A stretch of DNA of 56,197 nt from Thermoguttaceae bacterium (GTDB lineage: Bacteria > Planctomycetota > Planctomycetia > Pirellulales > Thermoguttaceae), in assembly GCA_017408405.1 (NCBI GenBank), contig JAFQUP010000087.1:1-56197 (forward strand), read 5' to 3'. This document shows, one piece after another, positions 36,105-43,806 of this stretch; the first letter of the stretch is position 1, and each line of letters begins with the position of its first letter. The notes below the pieces were generated by a model. That model worked only from the letters and a program-made list of their open reading frames with translations, had not been told where the DNA came from and made no database searches. The translations under genes and the position numbers were made by a program.

Positions 36105-37145
36105 ATGAAACCCATTAACCGATTACTTTTGAGCTTCGTTTTGCCGCTTTTTTGCGTTTTCCTGATTTCAGGATGCGCGCAGAATCAGCAGGCAATCGCC
36201 CGTCTGGAGCAGGAAAATGCCCAGCAGCGGGAGCGTATCTGGCAAAGTAACCGGAAAATGGAAGATTTTCGTCAGGAAAACGAAGCTCTGCGTCAGCAAT
36301 TAGCGGCTCTTCAGGAAAAAAATCGAATCAGCGGTACTTCCGCCGCCAATTTCCACTCCACTCCTTCATCCATTGCCGCCCGACCGGATTCCATCGTTCA
36401 GCCAATCCGGCAAAACTCCGCCGCAAACCACTCTTCCGCTTCATTTTCGACGACAAATCCCAAATCAAACGGCAATTCATCGATGAATTCACCTGTGAAC
36501 ATCACGCCGCAGCCGCCGGCCGCTACCTTGGGTACCCCCTCTACGCTGGAAAATCAAACGATTAATCCTCCGTCGGGAGCAAGAATCTCTATGGAAAACC
36601 ATGGAAAAACTATTCGCGTCAGAAAAACGGATAGCCGAAACGTTCATTCCATCTCGATCCTCCCGCAGAAAGCCCGAAAGATTGATACGCGCGGAATTCA
36701 TGCCGAATTCCAAATGAAAGATTCCTCTGGAAATATCGTCCTTGCGGCTGCTCCTATTTCCGTCATGATCACCGACCCATCACTCCCGGAAAATCACTCT
36801 CGGATCTCCGAGTGGAAATATTCCGCAGAAGATATTGCGGATGTGATTAACAGCGGACAGGCGGCCATCACGATCCCTCTGAACATGGAATGGGCAAATT
36901 CATGCCCGCAAAATCCAAATCTTGAACTTCACATTCTCTACTATACCAGTGACAAACGAATCCTCATGCACCGCGCGCGAATCGATTTAACCCCACGGAC
37001 CAGCCAGGCAACTGTTTCCACGCAATCAAAAGTTCCCTCTGGAGGACTCATCCTGGGTAATTCAAACCCGTCTGTTGGCTCAAACGCCGCGCAAGCATCT
37101 CCTGCCGCTTCGCTTTCAAGACCTGAATGGTCCCCTGAACCATGA
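36105..37145 (+). CDS. Lipoprotein with coiled coil
   Basis: A 346-residue protein. The signal peptide ends in a lipobox, LISGC (Cys24 is the predicted lipidated residue, Ala at +2). Residues about 28-75 form a Gln/Glu-rich coiled coil (ARLEQENAQQRERIWQ, ENEALRQQLAALQEKN). A Ser/Asn/Pro-rich linker follows to about 160, then a beta-rich domain (KTIRVRKTDS, HAEFQMKDSSGNIVLAAAPI, LELHILYYTSDKRIL) and a disordered tail. It is expected in the inner or outer membrane envelope and would be a substrate of the Lnt encoded at 46.4 kb. The function is unknown. Confidence 0.8.
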   Translation: MKPINRLLLSFVLPLFCVFLISGCAQNQQAIARLEQENAQQRERIWQSNRKMEDFRQENEALRQQLAALQEKNRISGTSAANFHSTPSSIAARPDSIVQPIRQNSAANHSSASFSTTNPKSNGNSSMNSPVNITPQPPAATLGTPSTLENQTINPPSGARISMENHGKTIRVRKTDSRNVHSISILPQKARKIDTRGIHAEFQMKDSSGNIVLAAAPISVMITDPSLPENHSRISEWKYSAEDIADVINSGQAAITIPLNMEWANSCPQNPNLELHILYYTSDKRILMHRARIDLTPRTSQATVSTQSKVPSGGLILGNSNPSVGSNAAQASPAASLSRPEWSPEP

Positions 37146-37482
37146 TTTTCATTCCATTTAAACGCAGGGCCTCGTAACATTCTGAATTTTTAAAATCAAA
37201 ATCCCAATTCTCTTCTTTATCAAATAATTTGGCCCGCAAAGTCCGCATTACCAAAACAACTGTTACCAAAAAACAGCTTCTTGAATGATTTTCAAAAAAT
37301 TATCAGGAGTAAATTTTCCTGGAACCTCTTAAATGCCGAAAAAAAATATGAAAGAGTAGAGTAAAATATTTTACGCACGTTAAAATTTGCCTTTTTCACA
37401 AAGTTTGAGCTTTAGCAAACTGATTTCGGCAAATTCCCGTCGTAAACCATACACGAGTTATTGATTTTTAGGAGTAACCGAT
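37146..37482. other. Intergenic region upstream of the acidic TPR-like gene
   Basis: 337 AT-rich bases without a gene. A perfect 14-base palindrome GTAAAATATTTTAC lies near 37360 and could be an operator. No complete promoter was recognised. An AGGAG ribosome site precedes ATG 37483. Confidence 0.4.
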
Positions 37483-38139
37483 ATGTATCGGAAAGTAATT
37501 CTTGGTTTGTTCACATTGGCAACGGTCATGGCTTCTGCCCTGATTTCCGTCCCATCTTTTGCGCAGACCGGCGACAGCCCGATTATTTACCAGACTTTTG
37601 GTCGGGGAATCCACTACTATAATGCGCAGGATTTTGAAAACGCCTTCAACGAACTCACAAAATGCGTAGAAAATGGAACTCAAAATCCAAGTGTCTACTA
37701 TTTTCGAGGACTCGCGCTCATGAATCTCGGACGTGAGGAAGATGCGGCTATCGATTTCAAAAGCGGCGCTGACCTTGAACTGAAAGCAACCACCAATACC
37801 CAAAAACAGATCGGTTATGACCTGCAGTTCGTTCAGGGACCGTTGCGTCAGACTCTGGAAACCTATCGTTCTTCCGCGAAACTCGCCGCGTATCAGAAAA
37901 TGCAGGCTGTTGCCGCCATGCAGGAAAATATTAATGCCAGCAACATCGACAAATCCGTTGGATATTGGTCCACTGAAGGATATGTTTACGTTGAGGGTGG
38001 TGAATATGAAGAATATGAAGACGATACGCCTGCCGTCACAAAAGAAACTCTCATGACTTCCGGCGGTGAACAGGAAGAAGAAACCGAAAGCACCGAGGAA
38101 GACGAAGACAGTTTCGATATGGATGAGGAAGAAGAGTAA
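37483..38139 (+). CDS. Exported TPR-like protein with acidic tail
   Basis: A 218-residue frame with a signal peptide (VILGLFTLATVMASALISVPSFAQ), then a TPR-like pair of helices (GRGIHYYNAQDFENAFNELTKCVENG, PSVYYFRGLALMNLGREEDAAIDF), a helical region and a Glu/Asp-rich tail that stops at TAA 38137-38139. Beyond that stop the same frame stays open for 144 more codons of acidic sequence, so the TAA looks like a GAA-to-TAA change inside a longer gene of about 363 codons. AGGAG lies eight bases upstream of ATG 37483. It is probably periplasmic; the partner or ligand is unknown. Confidence 0.8.
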   Translation: MYRKVILGLFTLATVMASALISVPSFAQTGDSPIIYQTFGRGIHYYNAQDFENAFNELTKCVENGTQNPSVYYFRGLALMNLGREEDAAIDFKSGADLELKATTNTQKQIGYDLQFVQGPLRQTLETYRSSAKLAAYQKMQAVAAMQENINASNIDKSVGYWSTEGYVYVEGGEYEEYEDDTPAVTKETLMTSGGEQEEETESTEEDEDSFDMDEEEE

Positions 38140-38166
38140 GAAGAGGAAGAAGAACCTGCGGAGGAA

Positions 38167-38574
38167 ATGGAAGAAGAACCCCTCTCGGCAGATGATATTA
38201 ACCTCGAAGACGAAGTTGGAGACGTTACGCTCGGTAGCGATGACGACGATGACGACGCCGCGCTCGGGGACGATGACGACGATGACGACGACATGCTCGG
38301 AGACGACGACGATGACGATGCCGCGCTCGGGGACGATGACGACGATGACGACGCCGCGCTCGGAGACGACGACGATGACGACGCCGCGCTCGGGGACGAT
38401 GACGACGATGACGACGCCGCGCTCGGAGACGACGACGACGATGACGACGCCGCACTCGGGGACGACGACGATGACGACGCCGCGCTCGGAGACGACGACG
38501 ATGACGACGACGCGAATAATGAAGAAGATGACATCGAAGCTCCTGAAGAAGGGGACGAAGATCCTTTTGAATAA
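38167..38574 (+). CDS. Asp-repeat ORF, in-frame continuation beyond a TAA
   Basis: A 135-residue frame in the same phase as the gene at 37483; the open stretch actually starts at 38140, directly after TAA. After EEPLSADDINLEDEVGDVTLG comes a run of nine blocks of six to eight Asp separated by AALG (once MLG), then an acidic tail ending EGDEDPFE. There is no ribosome site before ATG 38167, so I regard it as the detached C-terminus of the upstream protein. It could be translated only by read-through, reinitiation or after correction of an error. Such Asp runs could bind Ca2+ or other cations. Confidence 0.55.
   Translation: MEEEPLSADDINLEDEVGDVTLGSDDDDDDAALGDDDDDDDDMLGDDDDDDAALGDDDDDDDAALGDDDDDDAALGDDDDDDDAALGDDDDDDDAALGDDDDDDAALGDDDDDDDANNEEDDIEAPEEGDEDPFE
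38239..38514 (+). repeat. Coding minisatellite, Asp(6-8)-AALG units
   Basis: Nine tandem units of 30-33 bases built from GAC/GAT codons plus GCCGCGCTCGG. Unit length varies only by whole codons, so the frame is kept. The alternation of GGGGAC and GGAGAC at unit borders suggests higher-order duplication. Long frames on the other strand (Ser-rich, Val/Ile-rich and Arg/His-rich) are artefacts of this repeat. Confidence 0.95.
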
Positions 38575-38586
38575 TGGATTAACCAT

Positions 38587-39771
38587 ATGCTAAATTCAAG
38601 CATATCCGAAAAAATTGCTGCGATTCACTCTTCTTTGAATCGCGGCATTTTCGTTTTAACTGGCGGAGGAAGCGAGTTCCTTTCCCGCCTTCTTTCCGTT
38701 CCGGGAGCTTCCCATACCGTACTTGAAGCCAGTATTCCGTATTCCCCAGAAGCAATGACGGAGTTCCTTCACCAAAAACCGGAACAGTTCTGCAGTGAGT
38801 TGACAGCCCGTCGAATCGCGGCGATGGCATGGCATCGAGCAATGAAATATGCTCATTCAGATTCTCTTTCCTCATTTCCAATCAATAAATTTTTTGGCTT
38901 TGGTTTAACGGCCGTTCTTTCAACGTCTCGGGAACATCGTGGAGAACATCGTGTTTTCGCGGCATTTCATTCTCTGGAACGAACGGTTTCCTATTCACTC
39001 AAATTTGAAAAAGGGAAATGGAGCCGAGCGGAAGAAGAAAAACAGACAGCAGATTGGGCACTTGAACTTTTGGCCTCATACTGCGAAACAGATTCAAACG
39101 CTCATGAAATTCCGGCAACCAGAGAGCAAATCGCTCCTGAATCATGGCAAAAAGTCATGACAGGCGAATTACCGTTCATCGAACTCAATCGTGACGGCAG
39201 TGTTTCCACGACACTTTCCCCCCAAATTAAAGGCATTTTCCCTGGTTCATTCGCTCCGATTCACGAAGGGCATTGCCAAATGCATACTCTGGCCTGCCGA
39301 AAACTACGAGGAGAAACGGCTCTTGAACTTTCAGTCCTCAACGCGGACAAACCGCCCTTGGATTACGTTTCAATTCAGGAACGCATCCAGAGAATTTTTT
39401 CAGAGCCGAAATTCACTGGCAACCAAATCCTTTTGAGCGGTCTTCCTTTCTTTGAAATGAAATCACGAATTTTCCCCGGGCAAACATTTCTGGTTGGTCT
39501 GGACACGCTGGAACGTGTTTCCTGTGCCAAGTACCATTTTGGAGAAAAGTTCCTTCTGGAAAAATCATTAGCAAACCTTCAAAAACAGAGAATACGTTTT
39601 TTGGTTTTTGGACGAATCAAAAATATTCAAGGAAACAAAGTATTCGAGACATTCCAGCCATCGGCGTTTCCTTCCCCGCTTTCCGACTTATGCACAGGAA
39701 TTAGTGCGGAAGAATTCCGTAATGATCTTTCCTCAACAGAAATACGAGCGCGGGAAAAAGAGCATATTTAA
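38587..39771 (+). CDS. Fusion of CinA/PncC-like domain and NadD-like nucleotidyltransferase
   Basis: A 394-residue protein. Residues 1-165 resemble the CinA C-terminal (nicotinamide-mononucleotide deamidase, PncC) fold: VLTGGGSEFLSRLLSVPGAS, VLEASIPYSPEAMTEFL, FGFGLTAVLS. Residues 213-394 are a nucleotidyltransferase: GIFPGSFAPIHEGH with HEGH at 226-229 replaces the (H/T)xGH signature, and SSTEIR near 383 is the ISSTxIR motif. If both halves are active, the first would turn NMN into nicotinate mononucleotide and the second would adenylate it, two steps of NAD recycling. Specificity is inferred. It starts 12 bases after the Asp-repeat frame, without a strong ribosome site, so translational coupling is possible. 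Confidence 0.75.
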   Translation: MLNSSISEKIAAIHSSLNRGIFVLTGGGSEFLSRLLSVPGASHTVLEASIPYSPEAMTEFLHQKPEQFCSELTARRIAAMAWHRAMKYAHSDSLSSFPINKFFGFGLTAVLSTSREHRGEHRVFAAFHSLERTVSYSLKFEKGKWSRAEEEKQTADWALELLASYCETDSNAHEIPATREQIAPESWQKVMTGELPFIELNRDGSVSTTLSPQIKGIFPGSFAPIHEGHCQMHTLACRKLRGETALELSVLNADKPPLDYVSIQERIQRIFSEPKFTGNQILLSGLPFFEMKSRIFPGQTFLVGLDTLERVSCAKYHFGEKFLLEKSLANLQKQRIRFLVFGRIKNIQGNKVFETFQPSAFPSPLSDLCTGISAEEFRNDLSSTEIRAREKEHI

Positions 39772-39844
39772 ATGGTTTTACGCGTTTTTTGTTCTGAATC
39801 TGGTTAAATTTCCCAAAAAATTTTTATTTTATCCAACGAAATAC

Positions 39845-39873
39845 TTGACACCACTTCAGGTTTCCTGTAGAAT
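39845..39873 (+). promoter_or_regulatory. Strong sigma-70 type promoter of tatA
   Basis: TTGACA (39845-39850), a 17-base spacer and TAGAAT (39868-39873). It precedes the tatA ATG by about 100 bases. Confidence 0.8.
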
Positions 39874-39972
39874 GAAATAATCTGGTTTGGTTAATCCTTC
39901 CATTTATCCGGTTGAAAACCGGAATAAGTTAAAATACCAAGAAAAACCACTCTTTTTTGAAAGGATAAAATT

Positions 39973-40170
39973 ATGTTCGCATTCGTAGGTATCGGAACAA
40001 CCCAACTGCTTATTTTTGGAGTGATCGCCCTTCTTCTTTTCGGAACCCGTCTCCCCGCCGTCGCCCGTTCATTCGGTCAGAGTGTTCAGGAATTTAAGAA
40101 AGGCCTGAAAGAAGTAAATGATGATGTTGAAGCAGAATTACCTTCTGACAATAAAAAAGACGCGGAATGA
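39973..40170 (+). CDS. tatA: Twin-arginine translocase subunit TatA
   Basis: A 65-residue protein: a short periplasmic start, one membrane helix (LLIFGVIALLLFG), a hinge (TRLPAVARSFG) and an amphipathic helix (QSVQEFKKGLKEV), then an acidic tail. This is the full TatA pattern, including the FG motif at the helix end. TatA oligomers form the translocation path for folded proteins with twin-arginine signals. AAAGGAT lies just upstream of ATG 39973. Its TGA overlaps the ATG of the next Tat gene (ATGA). Confidence 0.93.
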   Translation: MFAFVGIGTTQLLIFGVIALLLFGTRLPAVARSFGQSVQEFKKGLKEVNDDVEAELPSDNKKDAE

Positions 40171-40505
40171 GCATACTCATGGCTGAAATAAATACCATGA
40201 TCCTTTTAGGCCTTTTCGACATGGGTTCCCTGTTTGTGCTGGGAATCCTGGCCGTTCTTCTCTTTGGCGGTGACTTACCCAAAATGGGACGCAAATTCGG
40301 TAAAATTTACTCCGAGTTTCAGCGAACGGTTGGCGCGGTGAAAAGTGAAGTCAATTCCGTAGTGAAAGATATTACTTCTGACATTAACGCTGACCTTAGT
40401 ACCTCATCGCGTCCGCGCCGCTCCAGCTCATCCTCTGCGGTTTCCCCTAAGGATGAAGACGAAGTAGAGACGATGGCTCCCAAATTTGAACCGCCTAAAA
40501 AGTAA
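40167..40505 (+). CDS. tatB: Sec-independent translocase TatA/TatB-family protein
   Basis: A 112-residue protein beginning at the ATGA overlap with tatA. A membrane helix (GSLFVLGILAVLLFGGDLP) with the FG hinge is followed by an amphipathic helix (MGRKFGKIYSEFQRTVGAVKSEV), longer than in TatA, and a Ser/Pro-rich disordered tail ending in Lys. Length and helix suggest TatB, but the usual TatB Glu before the helix is not obvious, so a second TatA-type subunit is possible. tatC is not in the window. Confidence 0.8.
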   Translation: MSILMAEINTMILLGLFDMGSLFVLGILAVLLFGGDLPKMGRKFGKIYSEFQRTVGAVKSEVNSVVKDITSDINADLSTSSRPRRSSSSSAVSPKDEDEVETMAPKFEPPKK

Positions 40506-40572
40506 AATTTCACCGGCTTGTCCCGGAAACTAAAATCTTTAAACGGGAAAACCGAGAGTGAAAGAGGAAAAA

Positions 40573-41730
40573 ATGGCAGCTCGTGTCATTCATCTTCAGA
40601 AACGTGGATTTGATATTAAATTGGTAAATGAAGCAGTTAGTGCCCTTCGAAACGGCAAACTCGTTGTTTTACCAACGGAAACGGTTTATGGAATTGCCGT
40701 CCGCGCGGACGATCAGACCGCGGTCAAACATCTTATGGCAGCCAAAAATCGTCCTGAAAAAAATCCATTCACTCTCGCGTTTTCAAGTATTAAACGTTTT
40801 TTGCCATATGTTCCTCAACTATCTGTCATGGCGGAGCGTCTGGCAAGACGGTGTTTTCCGGGACCGGTTACGCTCGTTTTGAACGCGGATATGCCGGAAA
40901 GCGAAGTTCATCATCTGCCGAAAAAAGTTTTGAGATTCATCATGCCGGAGGATTCCATTGGAATACGAATTCCCCGGCATGAGTTTACGCTTCAGGTTCT
41001 GGAAAACGCTGATTTTCCCATTGCGTTAACCAGTGCCAATCTTTCTGGGCAGGTTGATTCCACATCTGGGCAGGAAGTCATGAATGTCTTGGGTGACAAG
41101 GTGGACTGGATATTTGATGATGGTGCTTCTGTTCTGAAGCAGGCTTCAACGGTTATTCAATTTACCGGAAATTCCAATATCTTCCAAATTCTTCGTGAAG
41201 GTGCGGTTTCCTCAGCACAACTGAAACGGTTAAGTCAGCCGTTAATTCTTTTTGTCTGTACGGGTAATACGTGCCGAAGTCCAATGGCAGAAGTCATTGC
41301 GAGAGATATTCTTGCGCGAAAATATTCGTTTCCCCAGGAAACATTTGAATCCCAAACTGGCATTAGCATTTGTTCCGCTGGAATTTGCGCCAACGATTTT
41401 TCACCTGCCAGCGAGTATTCGCGAAGAGCGGTTAAGGCGATGGGATTGGATCTTGATTCCCACATTTCCCAGCCAGTAACACATCGTCTTTTGGAATATG
41501 CCGATTTCATCTACGTCATGACGCCTGCTCATCAAAGACAGATTTTAAGTGTCGTACCAGAAATTGCTCATAAGGTATTCACTTTGGCGCGATTTTCCGG
41601 AGGTATTCCCGATCCATTTGGCAACGCTCCTGAAGTCTATGAAGCATGCGCTCATCAGATTCGTGATGAACTGGAAAAAGAATTTTCTGCTTCAGAATTC
41701 AAAAAAATTCTCTTTACCGGCCAAATATAA
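40573..41730 (+). CDS. Fusion of Sua5/YrdC (threonylcarbamoyl-AMP synthase) and LMW protein phosphatase
   Basis: A 385-residue bifunctional protein. Residues 1-215 are a Sua5/YrdC/YciO domain (VVLPTETVYGIAVRA, KNRPEKNPFTL, FPGPVTLVL, SIGIRIPRH, ALTSANLSG), which makes threonylcarbamoyl-AMP for the t6A modification of ANN-decoding tRNAs. Residues 223-385 are a low-molecular-weight phosphatase: FVCTGNTCRSPMAE is the CX5R(S) loop (Cys229) and IPDPFG carries the general-acid Asp. The phosphatase half may act on phosphotyrosine or phosphoarginine. The two genes are often neighbours in bacteria, so a fusion is plausible. ATG 40573 follows GAGG by five bases; GTG 40558 is less likely. Confidence 0.9.
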   Translation: MAARVIHLQKRGFDIKLVNEAVSALRNGKLVVLPTETVYGIAVRADDQTAVKHLMAAKNRPEKNPFTLAFSSIKRFLPYVPQLSVMAERLARRCFPGPVTLVLNADMPESEVHHLPKKVLRFIMPEDSIGIRIPRHEFTLQVLENADFPIALTSANLSGQVDSTSGQEVMNVLGDKVDWIFDDGASVLKQASTVIQFTGNSNIFQILREGAVSSAQLKRLSQPLILFVCTGNTCRSPMAEVIARDILARKYSFPQETFESQTGISICSAGICANDFSPASEYSRRAVKAMGLDLDSHISQPVTHRLLEYADFIYVMTPAHQRQILSVVPEIAHKVFTLARFSGGIPDPFGNAPEVYEACAHQIRDELEKEFSASEFKKILFTGQI

Positions 41731-41819
41731 TTAACCGGAAAGAGATATTAAAGGAAATTTTTTGATTTCTCTTTTCCTGAAACAACTCCATGTTTTAATT
41801 AAAAAAGAGAGATCAAAAT

Positions 41820-42083
41820 ATGAAAGATCATTTTATTCTGGGAATTCATTCTCCCAATCGGCTAACGCAATCGGCCTCAATCCAGCAACTATTGACTGAA
41901 TTTGGCTGTTCAATCCGTACTCGAATTGGTCTTCACGAAGTCCAGGATGGAGTTTGCGCCAGGGATGGCGTCATTCTCCTGGAATTGGTTGGTGAACCAG
42001 CCCATTGCGAAGAACTCAGTGAAAAACTTTCTAAAATTCGTGGAGTTCAGGTCCAGAAAATGATTTTCACGCACAAGAATTAA
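41820..42083 (+). CDS. Small ACT-like protein, TM1266/hydrogenase-regulator type
   Basis: An 87-residue protein with a beta-alpha-beta-beta-alpha-beta pattern: an N-terminal strand, a helix (SASIQQLLTEFGCSI), RTRIGLHEV, an Asp/Gly turn, VILLELVGEP, a helix (HCEELSEKLSKIRGV) and a final strand VQKMIFTH. This matches the ACT/NikR-like fold of the TM1266 family, annotated as putative iron-only hydrogenase system regulators. No hydrogenase genes are in the window, so the ligand and role are open. It follows the Sua5/phosphatase gene by 89 bases and ends before a terminator. Confidence 0.65.
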   Translation: MKDHFILGIHSPNRLTQSASIQQLLTEFGCSIRTRIGLHEVQDGVCARDGVILLELVGEPAHCEELSEKLSKIRGVQVQKMIFTHKN

Positions 42084-42134
42084 AGCCAATGCAGGCATAG
42101 ACTTTTCCCAAGTGGGTACACCCGATATTGAACC

Positions 42135-42167
42135 CGGCGTTTTCCTTCATGGAAACGCCGTTTTTTT
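42135..42167 (+). terminator. Rho-independent terminator
   Basis: CGGCGTTTTCC and GGAAACGCCG form the stem around TTCAT, followed by seven T. It lies between the convergent ACT-like and trpD-like genes. Confidence 0.92.
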
Positions 42168-42234
42168 GATTACGTGCCAATACCAAATTGTCTTTTTTAT
42201 TTCCCAATCAGGAAAACTTTTCTCAGAATCAACC

Positions 42235-43287
42235 TTAAACAAAATCGTACGTGCGGTCAAATTTTTGGGTTTCCCGAATCAAAGCCCTCAAAAGAGTTTC
42301 GGCTTCTCCCGACGCGAGAATTGAAAAGGCAATTGAAACTCCTTTAGAAATAGAGTCCGCTTTTCCCGCGACATAAAGCGCAATTCCGGCATTAAGAGCC
42401 GTAATATCCCGTTTCGCTCCTCTTTCTTTCCCTGAAAGAACCGACCAGGTAATCCGCGCATTTTCTTCTGGACTTCCGACCTGAATTTCATCGAGAGCCG
42501 CTCGTTTTAATCCAAAATCTTCAGGCTGAATCATTCCCAAAGTCAAAGTGCCGTCCTCACGGACTTCGCAAATCTTCGTCTGGTCAGTAATCGTCGCTTC
42601 ATCAAGGCCATCCAGTCCATGAATGACGATTCCGCGTTTGATTCCCAGATTTACGAGTACCTTTGCCAATGGTTCAACCAGTTCTGGCGAATGAACTCCC
42701 AAAACAAGCTGCTGCGCGTCAAAGGGATTTGAAAGCGGCCCTAAAAGATTAAAAAGAGTCGGAATCCCAAGAATCCTGCGAACCACATTCACCGCATGAC
42801 ATGCCAAATGATATTTTTGCGCGAAGAGAAAACTGAATTTGAAATGCTTCAAACTTTCCAGAGCAATGTGCGGCGGAATATTCAGGTTCATTCCCAAAGC
42901 CTCAAGCAATTCTCCGGAAACGGATTCACTTTGAACCGCGTGGTTTCCATGCTTTGAGACAGGAATCCCAGCCGCGGCAACGACAAAAGACGCCATCGTC
43001 GAAATGCACATTTTATTCGGCACCTGGCAACCCGTACCCGCAATGTCCATCACATCAAAATCCGGAGAAATATGCCGTGAATGTTCACGCATAGCTTCGG
43101 CACTACCCGTAATTTCCTCTACTGTTTCCCCTTTCATTTGAAGCGTACTCAAAAAAGATGAAATCTGCACTTCATTAGCGTATCCGTTCAGAATATCTTT
43201 CATGACAGCATGAATTGTTTCACGATCCAGATCATGGCCGGCAATGATCTCACGAACGGCATTTTGGGTAATGACCGAAGTACTCAT
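42235..43287 (-). CDS. trpD: Anthranilate phosphoribosyltransferase family protein (divergent TrpD)
   Basis: A 350-residue protein with the class of fold and length of TrpD: the N-terminal helical domain (ILNGYANEVQISSFLSTLQMKG), then DIAGTGCQVPNKMCISTMAS, SKHGNHAVQSESVSGELLEALG, FNLLGPLSNPF and VIHGLDGLDEATIT. TrpD joins anthranilate to PRPP in tryptophan synthesis. The PRPP-binding loop, normally GTGGDG, is GTGCQV (84-89), and KHGNR is KHGNH, so normal catalysis is doubtful; it may be a TrpD2/YbiB-like relative. No other trp gene is near. A -10-like TAAAAT lies only four bases before the ATG and no ribosome site is visible. Confidence 0.78.
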   Translation of the reverse strand: MSTSVITQNAVREIIAGHDLDRETIHAVMKDILNGYANEVQISSFLSTLQMKGETVEEITGSAEAMREHSRHISPDFDVMDIAGTGCQVPNKMCISTMASFVVAAAGIPVSKHGNHAVQSESVSGELLEALGMNLNIPPHIALESLKHFKFSFLFAQKYHLACHAVNVVRRILGIPTLFNLLGPLSNPFDAQQLVLGVHSPELVEPLAKVLVNLGIKRGIVIHGLDGLDEATITDQTKICEVREDGTLTLGMIQPEDFGLKRAALDEIQVGSPEENARITWSVLSGKERGAKRDITALNAGIALYVAGKADSISKGVSIAFSILASGEAETLLRALIRETQKFDRTYDFV

Positions 43288-43291
43288 AGGA

Positions 43292-43319
43292 ATTTTACCA
43301 AACTCGAATTGACACTCAA
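43292..43319 (-). promoter_or_regulatory. Possible promoter of trpD giving a leaderless message
   Basis: On the minus strand: TTGAGT (43319-43314), 16 bases, TAAAAT (43297-43292), then TCCT and ATG. Normal initiation would fall on or near the ATG itself. Confidence 0.4.
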
Positions 43320-43452
43320 AAATGATGTCCGTTAAATTTTAACACTGGTCTCAATTTGCCTCAAAACGGAAACAGCAATAAAGAAAACTTCCCCAAACTC
43401 AGTTTCCCCAAAAACGAATAAATCTGATTTTGATTGCGTTAGACAATGGCCT

Positions 43453-43470
43453 GCGTATTTCGAAATACGC
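43453..43470. repeat. 18-base perfect palindrome in the trpD-rny gap
   Basis: GCGTATTTCGAAATACGC is perfectly self-complementary. It sits inside a looser dyad (GGCC and ATGGC...GCCAT on either side, GATTTTG...CAAAATC further out). The 43288-43806 gap has no gene; it otherwise holds the rny terminator at its right end. The element could be an operator or a cruciform-forming repeat. Confidence 0.7.
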
Positions 43471-43668
43471 GGCCCCAGATGCCATGCCAAAATCAAAACT
43501 CTCTCTCGTTTTTTCCATGGAAAACAGTTTTTGAAAGATCCCTGAATAAAATTTGTCATCTTTAACAGAAAACAAATAGATTTCCGAATCTTCAACAAAC
43601 CAAATCATCTATCAATGATTCGGAAAAAAGCGTTTCATCAAATTACTTTTTTCTCAAAAAAACTCCAT

Positions 43669-43706
43669 AAAAAAATTCCCTTGACATCAACGTCTCGGGA
43701 ATTTTC
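43669..43706 (-). terminator. Rho-independent terminator of rny
   Basis: On the minus strand AAATTCCC and GGGAATTT pair and a seven-base T run follows. It starts about 100 bases after the rny stop. Confidence 0.82.
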
Positions 43707-43806
43707 CGGGGAAGTTTAATTCATGTTCCCCACTTCAAAATCTCTACTCAAATATTCGAATTATTTCTAATCGTCATTTCCCAAATATCAGTATCCGATT
43801 TTGAAA

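Noticed and set aside
38239..38514. CRISPR-like array
   Set aside because: The units are contiguous, without spacers, keep the reading frame and code for Asp runs; no cas genes are present.
37468..38603. Long minus-strand frames (372 and 205 codons) and plus/minus frames of Thr/Met- or Arg/His-rich sequence
   Set aside because: They are antisense or shifted readings of the GAC/GAT tandem repeat, with extreme low-complexity translations (Ser runs, Val/Ile runs) and no ribosome sites.
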